This document shows positions 56,627 to 64,000 of a stretch of 64,000 nucleotides of DNA, in pieces. The DNA is from Paenibacillus sp. J45TS6. Its GTDB lineage: Bacteria; Bacillota; Bacilli; Paenibacillales; Paenibacillaceae. A model generated the notes under the pieces. That model did no database searches. It was given only the letters and a program-made list of their open reading frames with translations, and was not told the DNA's origin. The position numbers and the translations under genes are program-made. Where the stretch lies: positions 62,001 to 126,000 of the forward strand of contig NZ_BOSJ01000013.1 in the NCBI RefSeq assembly GCF_018403285.1, in the 5' to 3' direction. Each line of letters begins with the position of its first letter. Position 1 is the first letter of the stretch.

Positions 56627-57711
56627 AGAAATTCACTATACTTGGCGGTTTGGCCTTCATTCCTATACTTTTTGTTGGTGCCCTATTAGTGCTTATGTTA
56701 ATGGTCATGATGTTCAGCAGCTCCGATTCTGAAGGTAATTATGGAGGCGGTGGCTGGGGGAGCGGAATCATATCTGCTTTGGGTGAATCTGAAATCCCAG
56801 CAGAGTATATTCCAATCTATCAGGCGGCCGCAGAAAAATATGGAGTTCCTTGGAACCTCTTAGCGGCAGTACACCGAATTGAAACTAGGTTCTCTACGTT
56901 AGATCCTATGATTTCGTCCGTTGGGGCAGAGGGGCATTTACAATTTATGCCTTGTACTTTTATTGGATGGGGGCATAGCTCATGTAGTGGTTCAGGGGCT
57001 GGAAACTTCAGCGATGAGGAAAAAACTAGTTTGGAGTTAATCTCTAAGTACGGGGGATATGGCGTAGATGCAAACGGTGATGGAAAAGCAGATATGTGGG
57101 ATTTAGAAGATGCAGTCTTTTCCGCAGCCAATTACTTGGGAAAGAGCGGAGCGGCTTCTGGTAACATTGAAAAAGCACTATATCAATACAATCACAGCCA
57201 GGAATATGTATCAGAAGTAATGAAATACGCTACGCTTTACGTGACAGAAGGATACGATGCTATTATAATTCCGCAACCGGGTAAGGCTGGATTTAGTCGT
57301 CCGGTCAACGGCCAAGTTACATCCGGATTTGGCCCACGTACCCATCCCGTTACGGGCGAAGTAGGAAAACCACATGAAGGCGTAGATTTTGCTTGTTCGC
57401 ATGGACAACCGATACCCGCATCTAAAGCCGGAAAGGTTATTATGGCTGGCTGGCAAGATGCGAGTAATCCAAGTGAAGGTTACGGTCAGTATGTACGTGT
57501 GGACCATGGGGGTGGCTATGTTACTACCTATGCGCATCTGTCTTCCATTAAAGCTCGTGCTGGGGATCAAGTATCTGCAGGAACCGTGCTTGGTGGATGT
57601 GGGTCAACTGGCAGTAGCACCGGGAACCATCTACACTTTGAAATCATTATCAATGGTGTAAAGGTAAATCCTTTGCTGTTTGTAGGGGAAGTATATTCCG
57701 CAATCCGATAA
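56623..57711 (+). CDS. Lytic transglycosylase plus M23 peptidase, second VirB1-like hydrolase
   Basis: 362 residues; ATG 56623 overlaps the stop of the previous gene (ATGA). An N-terminal membrane anchor (IPILFVGALLVLMLMVMMF) is followed by a lysozyme/SLT-like domain (VPWNLLAAVHRIETRFST with the likely catalytic Glu, then GAEGHLQFMPCTFIGW). The C-terminal M23 domain has SGFGPRTHPVTG, HEGVDF and GNHLHFE zinc ligands. It should cut glycan and peptide bonds for the transfer channel. Last gene of the module, followed by a terminator. Confidence 0.9.
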   Translation: MKKFTILGGLAFIPILFVGALLVLMLMVMMFSSSDSEGNYGGGGWGSGIISALGESEIPAEYIPIYQAAAEKYGVPWNLLAAVHRIETRFSTLDPMISSVGAEGHLQFMPCTFIGWGHSSCSGSGAGNFSDEEKTSLELISKYGGYGVDANGDGKADMWDLEDAVFSAANYLGKSGAASGNIEKALYQYNHSQEYVSEVMKYATLYVTEGYDAIIIPQPGKAGFSRPVNGQVTSGFGPRTHPVTGEVGKPHEGVDFACSHGQPIPASKAGKVIMAGWQDASNPSEGYGQYVRVDHGGGYVTTYAHLSSIKARAGDQVSAGTVLGGCGSTGSSTGNHLHFEIIINGVKVNPLLFVGEVYSAIR

Positions 57712-57767
57712 TGAGCGCGCCATCCATTGTATGTATCCTACCCATTAGTATAAAAGAATTAAAATTA

Positions 57768-57793
57768 ACAGCAGCCTTTTCTGGCTGCTGTTT
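57768..57793 (+). terminator. Rho-independent terminator of the second transfer module
   Basis: AACAGCAGCC / GGCTGCTGTT with a 6-base loop, followed by TTCACT, 57 bases behind the hydrolase gene. Confidence 0.75.
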
Positions 57794-59100
57794 TCACTAA
57801 CATGCTGGTAATAGAAATTAATGCACTTCTTCAGCAAGGGAAAGCCAAAAATATTCCCCTATACCAATAAGAATTTCTTCCTTACTATCGTCACTAATAG
57901 TCGCTACATGTTTAACAGCTTTTATTTAAAACAGGTTGTACAAGTCTTATTCTGGCGATGGAATCGAATGCAAGATTATATCTTTCTTGATAAAGCTCTA
58001 CATATTGTCACAAGTTCATCCGGAACAGTCCATATTTCCCCGAAATAAAACTAAAGTAGACTTTGTTGTATTAGTTTATGAATTGACACCTAGAGCCCCC
58101 TTCTTAACTGCTCATGCGACTTAAATTCAAGGCTATAGTTTCCATATACTCTTGATCGAAGCCACGGTGCCTATCTTTAACGGAGAGTCGCTTAACCGTA
58201 GCTTCTTTTCCCGGCTTTGTTCGTTCGTTTAAACACTCCATTTGTTTGAATCATTGGCAAAACCTCCCCTATGAGCTTTCCGTCTCTTTCCTTCTCGGTT
58301 ACCAATACCTTTAACATTGGTGGTATGGAGTATACAAAGTCAAGCATCTGTCGAAATGTCTTAGCCGGTTTATTGGTAAAAGACGAGTGTTTTAACAGTG
58401 ATGGTAACCGTGCGTGTAAATATACTGTTTCAGGAGATATCGTTTACAGTCTTGACGAAATTGAAAAAGATATTGCTGATTAAGTGATTAATGAATTCTC
58501 AACTAAGAAACCGGAACCGACGAATTATCCAATAGAATCATATACTGTCGATTCGAAAGGCCCGTGCCCATCTAACAAAAACTAATTCAGTACCTTTTTT
58601 TTGTGGGTATGTTTAAAGTGTATGTATTATGTATTCGTAGTAGTAAAGATCTTCATGATTTATGTTATTGATTACGGTGTATGAAACCTACGATTTTGGA
58701 ATTTTGTATATAGCCAATAATATTAAGGAAGTAGTATTAGTATTTCAAGCTTCATGGAGACAAAGACACGACTGATTCGTAAATATCAAGTAACTACTAT
58801 GGGTACAACATTAACTGGTTTGATTTTGGAGCTCATTTGTCCGACTTTAACTTTTATATAAAATAATCCACATCTTAATCTTTATTTTAATTCTTGCTTA
58901 TGAGGATATTTATTATTTGATAAATTTCCTATCATTAAGAATACTAATCAGAGAATCAATCGAACACTCTCATTTTTTTAAATCTGAAAATATAGCCACA
59001 AGTATATTTTTTCTTCAGCGGAACATAATATCTAGTAGTTATTGTGAAATATAGAAATGTGTAACAATTAATTTTTATAAAAATGGAGGGTTTTGTTAAT
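57794..59100. other. Mostly gene-free stretch with two possible remnants
   Basis: About 1.3 kb. Besides the broken small gene at 58104-58254, a plus-strand frame at 58271-58483 (70 codons, MSFPSLSFSVTNTF...LDEIEKDIAD) looks partly protein-like but has no ribosome binding site. The part from 58500 to 59080 is very AT-rich with nothing recognised. Confidence 0.35.
58104..58254 (-). pseudogene. Small frameshifted gene
   Basis: ATG 58254 has a perfect AGGGGAGG upstream and starts MIQTNGVFKRTNKAGK, but the frame stops at 58192. One base shift near the GGAAAAGAAGC run continues it as EATVKRLSVKDRHRGFDQEY and then METIALNLSRMSS to a stop at 58104. The joined product would have about 49 residues, basic and soluble. 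The strong ribosome binding site argues that it was once a real gene. Confidence 0.4.
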
Positions 59101-59520
59101 ATGAAAAAAAATATCCTTAGTGCGTTGATTTTAGCTTTGTTAGTACAACTTTCCTTAGTATCATTTAGCTTTGCACTAGCAAATCCCAAAAATCTGTCTG
59201 CTGTAGAATTCTATAACAAAATAGATCATTCTGTTTTTAGTGAATACCAAAATGCTTCATTAAATCTTAAGGAGTATATACAAATTAAAGATTTAGTAAA
59301 AATTACTGACAAGATAGATAATAATACAAAAGACAAGTATGAACGAGTATTCAAAGAATATGCAGCTCATAATTCGAAAGAATGGGATAATAATAAGTAT
59401 GTGTATGTATTTATTAGTTTTAAAGATGAACCGAAATATACGAGTTCAAAATATGCAATATTTGACGCCACAACTTATCAGTTAATGTCATCTGGTAAAG
59501 ATTGGGGTCTTAAGGAATAA
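59101..59520 (+). CDS. Secreted hypothetical protein
   Basis: 139 residues; ATG 59101 has GGAGGG 10 bases upstream. A classical signal peptide (MKKNILSALILALLVQLSLV, then SFSFALA) with a probable signal peptidase I site at Ala-Leu-Ala. The mature part is about 112 residues, Lys/Asn/Tyr-rich, with no Cys and no known motif. It may act at the cell surface. Single gene with its own strong terminator. Confidence 0.65.
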   Translation: MKKNILSALILALLVQLSLVSFSFALANPKNLSAVEFYNKIDHSVFSEYQNASLNLKEYIQIKDLVKITDKIDNNTKDKYERVFKEYAAHNSKEWDNNKYVYVFISFKDEPKYTSSKYAIFDATTYQLMSSGKDWGLKE

Positions 59521-59526
59521 TACTTT

Positions 59527-59569
59527 CGATAAACAAGATGACTTTAAATTGAAGTCATCTTGTTTATCG
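59527..59569 (+). terminator. Perfect terminator hairpin
   Basis: CGATAAACAAGATGACTT / AAGTCATCTTGTTTATCG, 18-bp stem with a 7-base loop, directly behind the secreted protein gene. Confidence 0.8.
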
Positions 59570-60002
59570 TTTTCTAAGAGTTTATAAGTTATTCTATTTT
59601 AAGATATGCCAAAGGATATACAGTTATTGGTATATGAAATACTTTATTAGCAAGAAGCAATGCCTAACTGGTACTAAATAGTTGGAATACTAGGAATGTG
59701 TAATCACTTACTTGAAATTAGTTATTAAATCGGTAGAAAAAGCCAAAACTCTATTTTTTATACGAAGCAAACGGTTTACTACATAAACAACCATTAGGCA
59801 TTTGGATTTAATCCTGTCAGGTAAGTACATTGAAGTATATCCTCTCGCTAAAGTAAAGAGTTATTAACCCAAAAATATTTCCTCTCTTAAAACTGTAACA
59901 TAACACATAATATTACAATTAATGTCAAAATAAAAGGTAGATTTGTGAAGTGACACATGATAGTATAAATTTACAAATCTTTTATTTTATGGAGGTGATT
60001 TC
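59570..60002. other. Gene-free stretch
   Basis: AT-rich; it should contain the promoter of the next secreted protein gene, but no clear boxes were found. Confidence 0.35.
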
Positions 60003-60401
60003 ATGAGAAAAATATTGCTTACTTTTTTTGTTTTGTACTTGGCGGTTGTTACCCCTGCAAGTGCTGCGACGGGACCAATTAATACTACAGGGTCAAGTTG
60101 TGGATTTGGTATTACAACTGTGAGTGGGCAAAAATATATCTATGCTTTTGCGGGAACGTACCTTAATACAAGTGATAAATATCGTAAAGTTTTTGTCGCT
60201 GTGAATTTATCTGAAAACGGATCAGTAGTTAAGTATGCTGAAGATACTAAAGAAAACGATAATTATGCATATACAACCACAGGGAATTATCTTTACAATA
60301 GTTCCCGTACCTATACTTGTGGATCAATACATAAAGTATATGAAGGAGATCAAATTTATAATCATACTGTGGCAAGCAGAACTTATCCTATAACAAACTA
60401 A
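60003..60401 (+). CDS. Secreted small protein with two Cys
   Basis: 132 residues, ATG with GGAGGTG 5-6 bases upstream. Signal peptide MRKILLTFFVLYLAVVTPAS with a probable cut after Ala-Ser-Ala-Ala. The mature part of about 110 residues is rich in Thr, Ser, Asn and Tyr, probably all beta, and has two Cys (in GSSCGFG and RTYTCGS) that could form a disulphide. It might be a surface or toxin-like protein; no family was recognised. Confidence 0.65.
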   Translation: MRKILLTFFVLYLAVVTPASAATGPINTTGSSCGFGITTVSGQKYIYAFAGTYLNTSDKYRKVFVAVNLSENGSVVKYAEDTKENDNYAYTTTGNYLYNSSRTYTCGSIHKVYEGDQIYNHTVASRTYPITN

Positions 60402-60476
60402 TAACCTGGAATTGCACATACCTTGAACTGAGATACTTATCCTCATTTTTAAAGTACAAATAAACATTAAACTTAC

Positions 60477-60513
60477 AAAAAAGAAACGAACAGGCACTGC
60501 TCGTTTCTTTTTT
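60477..60513 (+). terminator. Rho-independent terminator
   Basis: AAAAAAGAAACGA / TCGTTTCTTTTTT with an 11-base loop, 76 bases behind the secreted protein gene. Confidence 0.8.
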
Positions 60514-60815
60514 GTGCTTTATACAAGATTTTCTTTTTTAACGTATCATGTGTACATAAAAGCTGCCGATCGCGAAAACCGGCTGCTCTTTCAGAGTAGG
60601 AACTTGATTATTTTTTATTACCTGTTCAATTTCATCTATTGAGTCTCATCTATTCATCTAATTATAAACAATAAATCAATTAAGCCCCATATTTATACTA
60701 ATTGTTATATATTCTATTTTTGAGTCTCTACCGTCCATAAAGGTACACCATTATAGACGCTCAGCAAAGTAGTGTAATTCAGTCTATATATCACGACATA
60801 TAAACCTTTATGAAC
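60514..60815. other. Gene-free stretch before the resolvase
   Basis: Probably contains the res site, since the promoter and operator of the resolvase gene follow at once. AT-rich direct and inverted motifs around ATATAAAC are visible, but no full three-site res layout could be drawn. Confidence 0.3.
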
Positions 60816-60858
60816 GTATATAAACTAATTGTTGTTTATATACATCTAGGGTTATAAT
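60816..60858 (+). promoter_or_regulatory. Resolvase promoter overlapped by an inverted repeat
   Basis: GTATATAAAC and GTTTATATAC are 10-base arms around 8 bases (60816-60843), the size of a serine-resolvase binding site. TTGTTG (60829-60834) and TATAAT (60853-60858), 18 bases apart, make a promoter whose -35 box lies in the repeat. Autorepression by the resolvase is likely. Confidence 0.55.
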
Positions 60859-60896
60859 GAAGGCAACAAGAGATATAGATTGGTGGTTTGGATACA

Positions 60897-61502
60897 ATGG
60901 GAATTAATTTTGGGTACACTCGTGTGTCAACTAAAGAACAACACCTGGACAGACAGTATGAAGCATTGAAGCCATATGTAACGAATGATAAATACATATA
61001 TAGTGATAAGGCTTCAGGTAAGGATATGGATCGTGAAGGTTTCCAAAATATGCTGATGGCTATGCGTAAAGGCGATACACTCTATATTAAGTCTGTAGAT
61101 CGTTTAGGAAGAAACAAGGAACAGATCAAACAATACCTACAATACTTTAAAGATGAAGGTATTCGTGTAAAGATTATTGACTTACCGACGACTATGCAGG
61201 ATGTTCCCGAAGGCCAAGAATGGGTTATCGATATGATAAACAACATTATAATCGAGGTTTATACATCCATTGCACAGCAGGAACGTGAGACTCTTCTACA
61301 ACGTCAAGCTGAAGGTATTGCGGTTGCTAAAGCTAAAGGTAAACATTTGGGAAGACCTAAGTTAGAACTACCTGAAGAGTGGGGTAAACTGTATAAGCAG
61401 TGGAAGGCAGGAAAGATTACAGCCGTAGCATTTATGGATATGGTCGATATGAAGAAGCCGACCTTTTATAAAAAGGTGAAGGAGTACGAAGCCACTTTGT
61501 AG
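60897..61502 (+). CDS. Serine resolvase/invertase
   Basis: About 201 residues; ATG 60897 has GGTGG 10 bases upstream, a TTG at 60888 is too close. The N-terminal catalytic domain has GYTRVSTKEQHLDRQ with the nucleophile Ser, SGKDMDREGFQ, and LYIKSVDRLGRN. The long helix (TSIAQQERETLLQRQAEGIA) and a C-terminal helix-turn-helix (GKITAVAFMDMVDMKKPTFYKK) complete the Tn3-resolvase layout. It probably resolves plasmid multimers; no transposase or Tn3 ends were found. Confidence 0.9.
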   Translation: MGINFGYTRVSTKEQHLDRQYEALKPYVTNDKYIYSDKASGKDMDREGFQNMLMAMRKGDTLYIKSVDRLGRNKEQIKQYLQYFKDEGIRVKIIDLPTTMQDVPEGQEWVIDMINNIIIEVYTSIAQQERETLLQRQAEGIAVAKAKGKHLGRPKLELPEEWGKLYKQWKAGKITAVAFMDMVDMKKPTFYKKVKEYEATL

Positions 61503-61737
61503 GTATGCAGCCATCAACAGTAGGGAATTAAATTCTAAGTTTTCCAACCTAAGGTTTATTTTTATCAATATACAACTAAAACTGATCTTATACGTCCGTT
61601 TAAAACGATTTTTATTTTCATTTATGGGTAACTGGTCACAAAAATGCTTCTAAAACGGTCCAAGTTTTACTATGTAAAAATTACCGTCATTTTGGATCCT
61701 TCAAAAGGCTAGCACTAACAGCTGGCTTTTTTTTGTG

Positions 61738-61767
61738 TTGAAATAAGAACATACGTTCGCTTATAAT
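61738..61767 (+). promoter_or_regulatory. SOS promoter with LexA box
   Basis: TTGAAA (61738-61743) and TATAAT (61762-61767) with an 18-base spacer. GAACATACGTTC (61747-61758) within it is a perfect 12-base palindrome and matches the Gram-positive LexA (DinR) core GAAC-N4-GTTC. The following two-gene operon should be induced by DNA damage. Confidence 0.8.
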
Positions 61768-61800
61768 TACTTGTATGAAGAAGCTGAAAGGATGGATACT

Positions 61801-62076
61801 ATGCTCGATGATTCCGAACGCAAGATACACCGGATACTACACAACTACTCCGTTGGACGAGGGCGGTTACCATCTATGCAAGAATTGATGATTAAAACCG
61901 GAAAGTCTGAAAAAGACATTACTGAAACGCTAATTAGCCTGGAAGATAAGCTTTTTATTATTTGGGATAATAAGCGACAAGTCGAATCGGTTAAATTACT
62001 TCAAGGTTGGGAACAGCAGCTTAGAAGCGAACCGTTTAAACCTTTAGACAATCTAGATTACTGGACCAAGTATTAG
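61801..62076 (+). CDS. Helix-turn-helix protein of a YolD operon
   Basis: 91 residues; ATG 61801 has AAAGGATGG 6-9 bases upstream, while TTG 61771 has no site. A winged-helix-like segment (PSMQELMIKTGKSEKDITET, then LEDKLFIIWDN) suggests DNA binding. It lies right behind the LexA box and 11 bases before the YolD gene. Small proteins of this kind often occur in front of yolD-uvrX type operons on plasmids and phages. Precise role unknown. Confidence 0.65.
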   Translation: MLDDSERKIHRILHNYSVGRGRLPSMQELMIKTGKSEKDITETLISLEDKLFIIWDNKRQVESVKLLQGWEQQLRSEPFKPLDNLDYWTKY

Positions 62077-62087
62077 GAGGCAGAAGT

Positions 62088-62420
62088 GTGTCAAAAAAAC
62101 TTAGCAATAACGGTTTATATGAGTCTTCACGTATGATGCTTCCGGAACACCGAGAAGCGTACAATGAATATATGTCTAAAACTGATCTGAAATTAAAACC
62201 GATCATCGATGAGCAGGAATGGCAAATGATTGGGGCTGCACTTTCAGAGTCGTTATGTGGCCATGTTAAAGTAACTCTGACGTTGTATGCTCCACACGAA
62301 TTTAAAGAGTTGACAGGTCTCGTTTCTGTAATCAACACGTACCGTAAGGAAATAAAAATCCATTATGACGATGACTGGGAATGGATTTCGTTCGATAGAA
62401 TTGTATCGGCCCGTAGATGA
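62088..62420 (+). CDS. YolD-like protein
   Basis: 110 residues, GTG with AGGAGG 8-9 bases upstream. The pattern RMMLPEHREAYNEYM near the start and WEWISFDRIVSARR at the end are typical of YolD, a family usually encoded with Y-family DNA polymerases (UvrX/YqjW) under SOS control. Here the polymerase gene is missing from its expected place downstream; only a short frame of unknown nature follows. It may act with a chromosomal polymerase. Confidence 0.8.
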   Translation: MSKKLSNNGLYESSRMMLPEHREAYNEYMSKTDLKLKPIIDEQEWQMIGAALSESLCGHVKVTLTLYAPHEFKELTGLVSVINTYRKEIKIHYDDDWEWISFDRIVSARR

Positions 62421-62620
62421 ATTTAGGAATAACATATATGAATAAATCAAGGTGTTCCTGGTTATTGGGAGGCACTTGGCAATTAAATGAGAAGCGTGTT
62501 AAAAGAGTAGTGTGGCACTTTTTTAGAAGTACAATAACAGGAAAGATAGGTGGAAGTAAACCACTATTGAAATATCTAAGAGAGAATAAAATTAAAATAC
62601 AATATCATTATTATTTTTAG
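62417..62620 (+). CDS. Short frame behind yolD, uncertain
   Basis: 67 residues; ATG overlaps the YolD stop (ATGA), or starts at ATG 62438. Basic and Trp-rich (SRCSWLLGGTWQLNEKRVKR). A related DNA block lies at 52.6 kb, where the frame is broken. No family recognised. Confidence 0.35.
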   Translation: MNLGITYMNKSRCSWLLGGTWQLNEKRVKRVVWHFFRSTITGKIGGSKPLLKYLRENKIKIQYHYYF

Positions 62621-62639
62621 TTTATAAGGAGTTGAATTT

Positions 62640-63230
62640 TTGTTGGATTATCCATTAATGCATCCACCATTTGAGATAAAAGATTTTAAGGAGATGACGA
62701 GAAAAGAAGCTAGGGTTCATTTTAATTGGTATGTAAATGAAATACCGATTCGAATCGAACTCTTAAAAAAAGCATATGAATTTACAAGTAATGGATCAGA
62801 AACAGATCTCGATTATTCTCCGGAATCCTTAATTCCTTTATGGGAATGGTTTGTTAATGATATAGCTGAAGTGGTGAACCTGTCGAAGGAAGAAATAGAA
62901 AAAAAATTATCTGAAACACCTGAATGGATACACTCTTATATTAAAAGAAACAAATTGAGTGTTTCTAGCCAAGGAGTTGCACTGGATATAGGATTATACC
63001 TGGCCGAGACCCTTAAAAAAAATATAGATTCATTATATTGGGATTTTAAGTCAACTTCAAAAACGTATATTTTTTGTAATAAACCTATACTAAGGCATCC
63101 CACTGTAAAATGGTATGATTTTGAACCTGCTCATATGGTTTTTAACTTGCTTTATAATTTATTAGATGGTAATAGGGATATAAAAGCTTTATATGAATTA
63201 TATACAATTAATCAAAAATATTTTATTTAA
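62640..63230 (+). CDS. Hypothetical protein, perhaps immunity-like
   Basis: 196 residues, TTG with AAGGAG 8 bases upstream. Soluble, acidic, rich in Trp and Tyr (EARVHFNWYVNEIPIRIELL; SLIPLWEWFVNDIAEV), like many proteins of toxin-immunity loci. No motif that I can name. It comes 20 bases behind the short frame after yolD. Confidence 0.6.
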   Translation: MLDYPLMHPPFEIKDFKEMTRKEARVHFNWYVNEIPIRIELLKKAYEFTSNGSETDLDYSPESLIPLWEWFVNDIAEVVNLSKEEIEKKLSETPEWIHSYIKRNKLSVSSQGVALDIGLYLAETLKKNIDSLYWDFKSTSKTYIFCNKPILRHPTVKWYDFEPAHMVFNLLYNLLDGNRDIKALYELYTINQKYFI

Positions 63231-63365
63231 AGGAAAAAGTAAACGATCAAGCAGTTCTGTTTAAAAAGCGCTGCTTGATTTGATATATTAGTTCCATTCA
63301 GTTACTATATCCATTAAGTAAAAATGGATACAATTAATTATGATAAAAATAAATGAGGGATTGGA

Positions 63366-63740
63366 ATGGATAAAAAAGAATTTGAAGCTGTTATTCAATT
63401 ACCTTCAAATATTCGTTATGAATATTTTATTAAAAAAATAGCCGATAATGAAGAAGTTTGGGCTCTCTATGATAATGGTTGGGCTTTAACGTCAGACGAT
63501 AACGGGAATCTATTATTTCCTTTCTGGCCAAAAAGAGAGTTTGCAGAAGCATGTGCGATTAAGGAATGGGAATTATATAAGAGTGAATCGATAGTTTTAT
63601 ATGAATTTATAGATGATTTATTACCACACTTGAAAGAGGAAGGTATAAAACCTTCTATATTCTTTAATAATGATGACTCTGCAGTATTAGAAGTCGATGT
63701 CTTAATTAAAGATATTTATACAGAGCTAGAAAACTATTAG
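63366..63740 (+). CDS. DUF2750 family protein
   Basis: 124 residues, ATG with GAGGGA 5-6 bases upstream. The motif chain EYFIKKIADNEEVWALYDNG, WALTSDD, FPFWPKREFAEACA is characteristic of DUF2750. The family occurs in polymorphic-toxin immunity arrays, so a protective role is possible, but no toxin gene is close. Single gene with a strong terminator. Confidence 0.8.
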   Translation: MDKKEFEAVIQLPSNIRYEYFIKKIADNEEVWALYDNGWALTSDDNGNLLFPFWPKREFAEACAIKEWELYKSESIVLYEFIDDLLPHLKEEGIKPSIFFNNDDSAVLEVDVLIKDIYTELENY

Positions 63741-63754
63741 TCTAGATAGAAGTT

Positions 63755-63794
63755 TTAAAGACACCGATCATTAAGTTATGATCGGTGTCTTTAA
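63755..63794 (+). terminator. Rho-independent terminator behind the DUF2750 gene
   Basis: TTAAAGACACCGATCA / TGATCGGTGTCTTTAA with an 8-base loop. Confidence 0.85.
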
Positions 63795-63953
63795 ATTTGT
63801 AATAGTAAGCTATTTCTTGGATCTATACGGAATAGGTAAAAGTTCTGTATTTGATACTTATATAATATGTAAGAAAAATTTTAAACATAACCTTTTTATG
63901 AAACTTTATCAATGCTTCCAAGTTTCTCTTTTAGTTGAAGCTAGAAGATATAC

Positions 63954-63996
63954 AACAACGCTCGTCATCTTCTCTATACAAAAGATGACGAGTTGT
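63954..63996. terminator. Hairpin at the end of the window
   Basis: CTCGTCATCTT / AAGATGACGAG with a loop of about 9 bases and further ACAAC / GTTGT pairing. It probably serves a convergent gene beyond the window. Confidence 0.6.
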
Positions 63997-64000
63997 GTTA

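Noticed and set aside
58956-59189. Minus-strand frame opposite the secreted protein gene
   Set aside because: It overlaps the signal peptide region of a better supported gene and has no ribosome binding site.
1-64000. Chromosomal origin of the whole window
   Set aside because: Relaxase, coupling protein, VirB4, rep gene with iterons and absence of any housekeeping or RNA gene favour a plasmid, although an integrated element cannot be fully excluded.

Overview
The window looks like 64 kb of a large, low-GC conjugative plasmid (or a plasmid-like element) from an endospore-forming member of the Bacillales, most likely Bacillaceae. The reasons are AGGAGG-type ribosome binding sites, frequent TTG/GTG starts, a frameshifted copy of the sporulation regulator gene rsfA, a LexA box of the Bacillus GAAC-N4-GTTC type, and a replication initiator gene followed by iterons. 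No rRNA, tRNA or core housekeeping genes were seen.

Layout. 0-5.3 kb is accessory patchwork: a partial YycO/YiiX-like amidase, a phage Gp157 remnant, a lipoprotein with a metallo-beta-lactamase fold plus an Excalibur domain, a DUF3006 protein, an IS3-type remnant and a lipoprotein. At 4.8-13.6 kb a tight minus-strand operon encodes two dynamin-like GTPases, a tail-anchored membrane protein, a HerA/FtsK-like ATPase with a glycine-rich hydrophobic segment, a WHH-type HNH nuclease toxin and a SUKH immunity protein. I regard this as the best candidate for a little-described toxin-delivery or defence system. At 14-18.9 kb lie an Uma2-type nuclease, the rsfA pseudogene, a tyrosine recombinase, a CPBP membrane protease and a hypothetical gene.

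19.0-25.7 kb is the most striking stretch. It carries about 24 copies of a 28-40 bp palindrome made of ACGT/TACG blocks, almost strictly alternating purine and pyrimidine. They are embedded in a decayed tandem repeat with a mean spacing of 288 bp and no convincing genes. A further perfect 34-bp palindrome of the same type lies at 52.5 kb, just behind a gene for a ribbon-helix-helix-like protein. An AbrB-like gene borders the array on its right side.

Transfer and replication. 26-34.5 kb (minus strand) is a Gram-positive type IV secretion operon: pilin-like VirB2, a VirB3/VirB4-N protein, VirB4 ATPase, a cell-wall hydrolase (VirB1), VirB8-like, small membrane protein, VirB6-like, lipoprotein and an EssB/YukC-like protein. 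34.6-39.5 kb is the replication region, with a rep gene, eight iterons, hairpins, a second winged-helix gene and a DnaA box. 42.4-49.6 kb (plus strand) supplies the DNA-processing half: a putative oriT, MobA/MobL relaxase, coupling protein and an ArdC-like protein. 53.3-57.7 kb holds a second, incomplete set of VirB6/VirB8/VirB1 genes. It has no VirB4 and its VirB6-like gene carries a +1 frameshift. Complete transfer would therefore need the relaxase and coupling protein of one module and the VirB4 of the other.

58-64 kb is accessory again: two small secreted proteins, a serine resolvase with an inverted repeat over its promoter, an SOS-controlled YolD operon without its usual polymerase, and a DUF2750 protein. 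Several genes are broken (Gp157, IS3, rsfA, a mobilization gene, the VirB6-like gene), which fits a plasmid with a long history of recombination. All family assignments come from reading motifs by eye; no database search was run.
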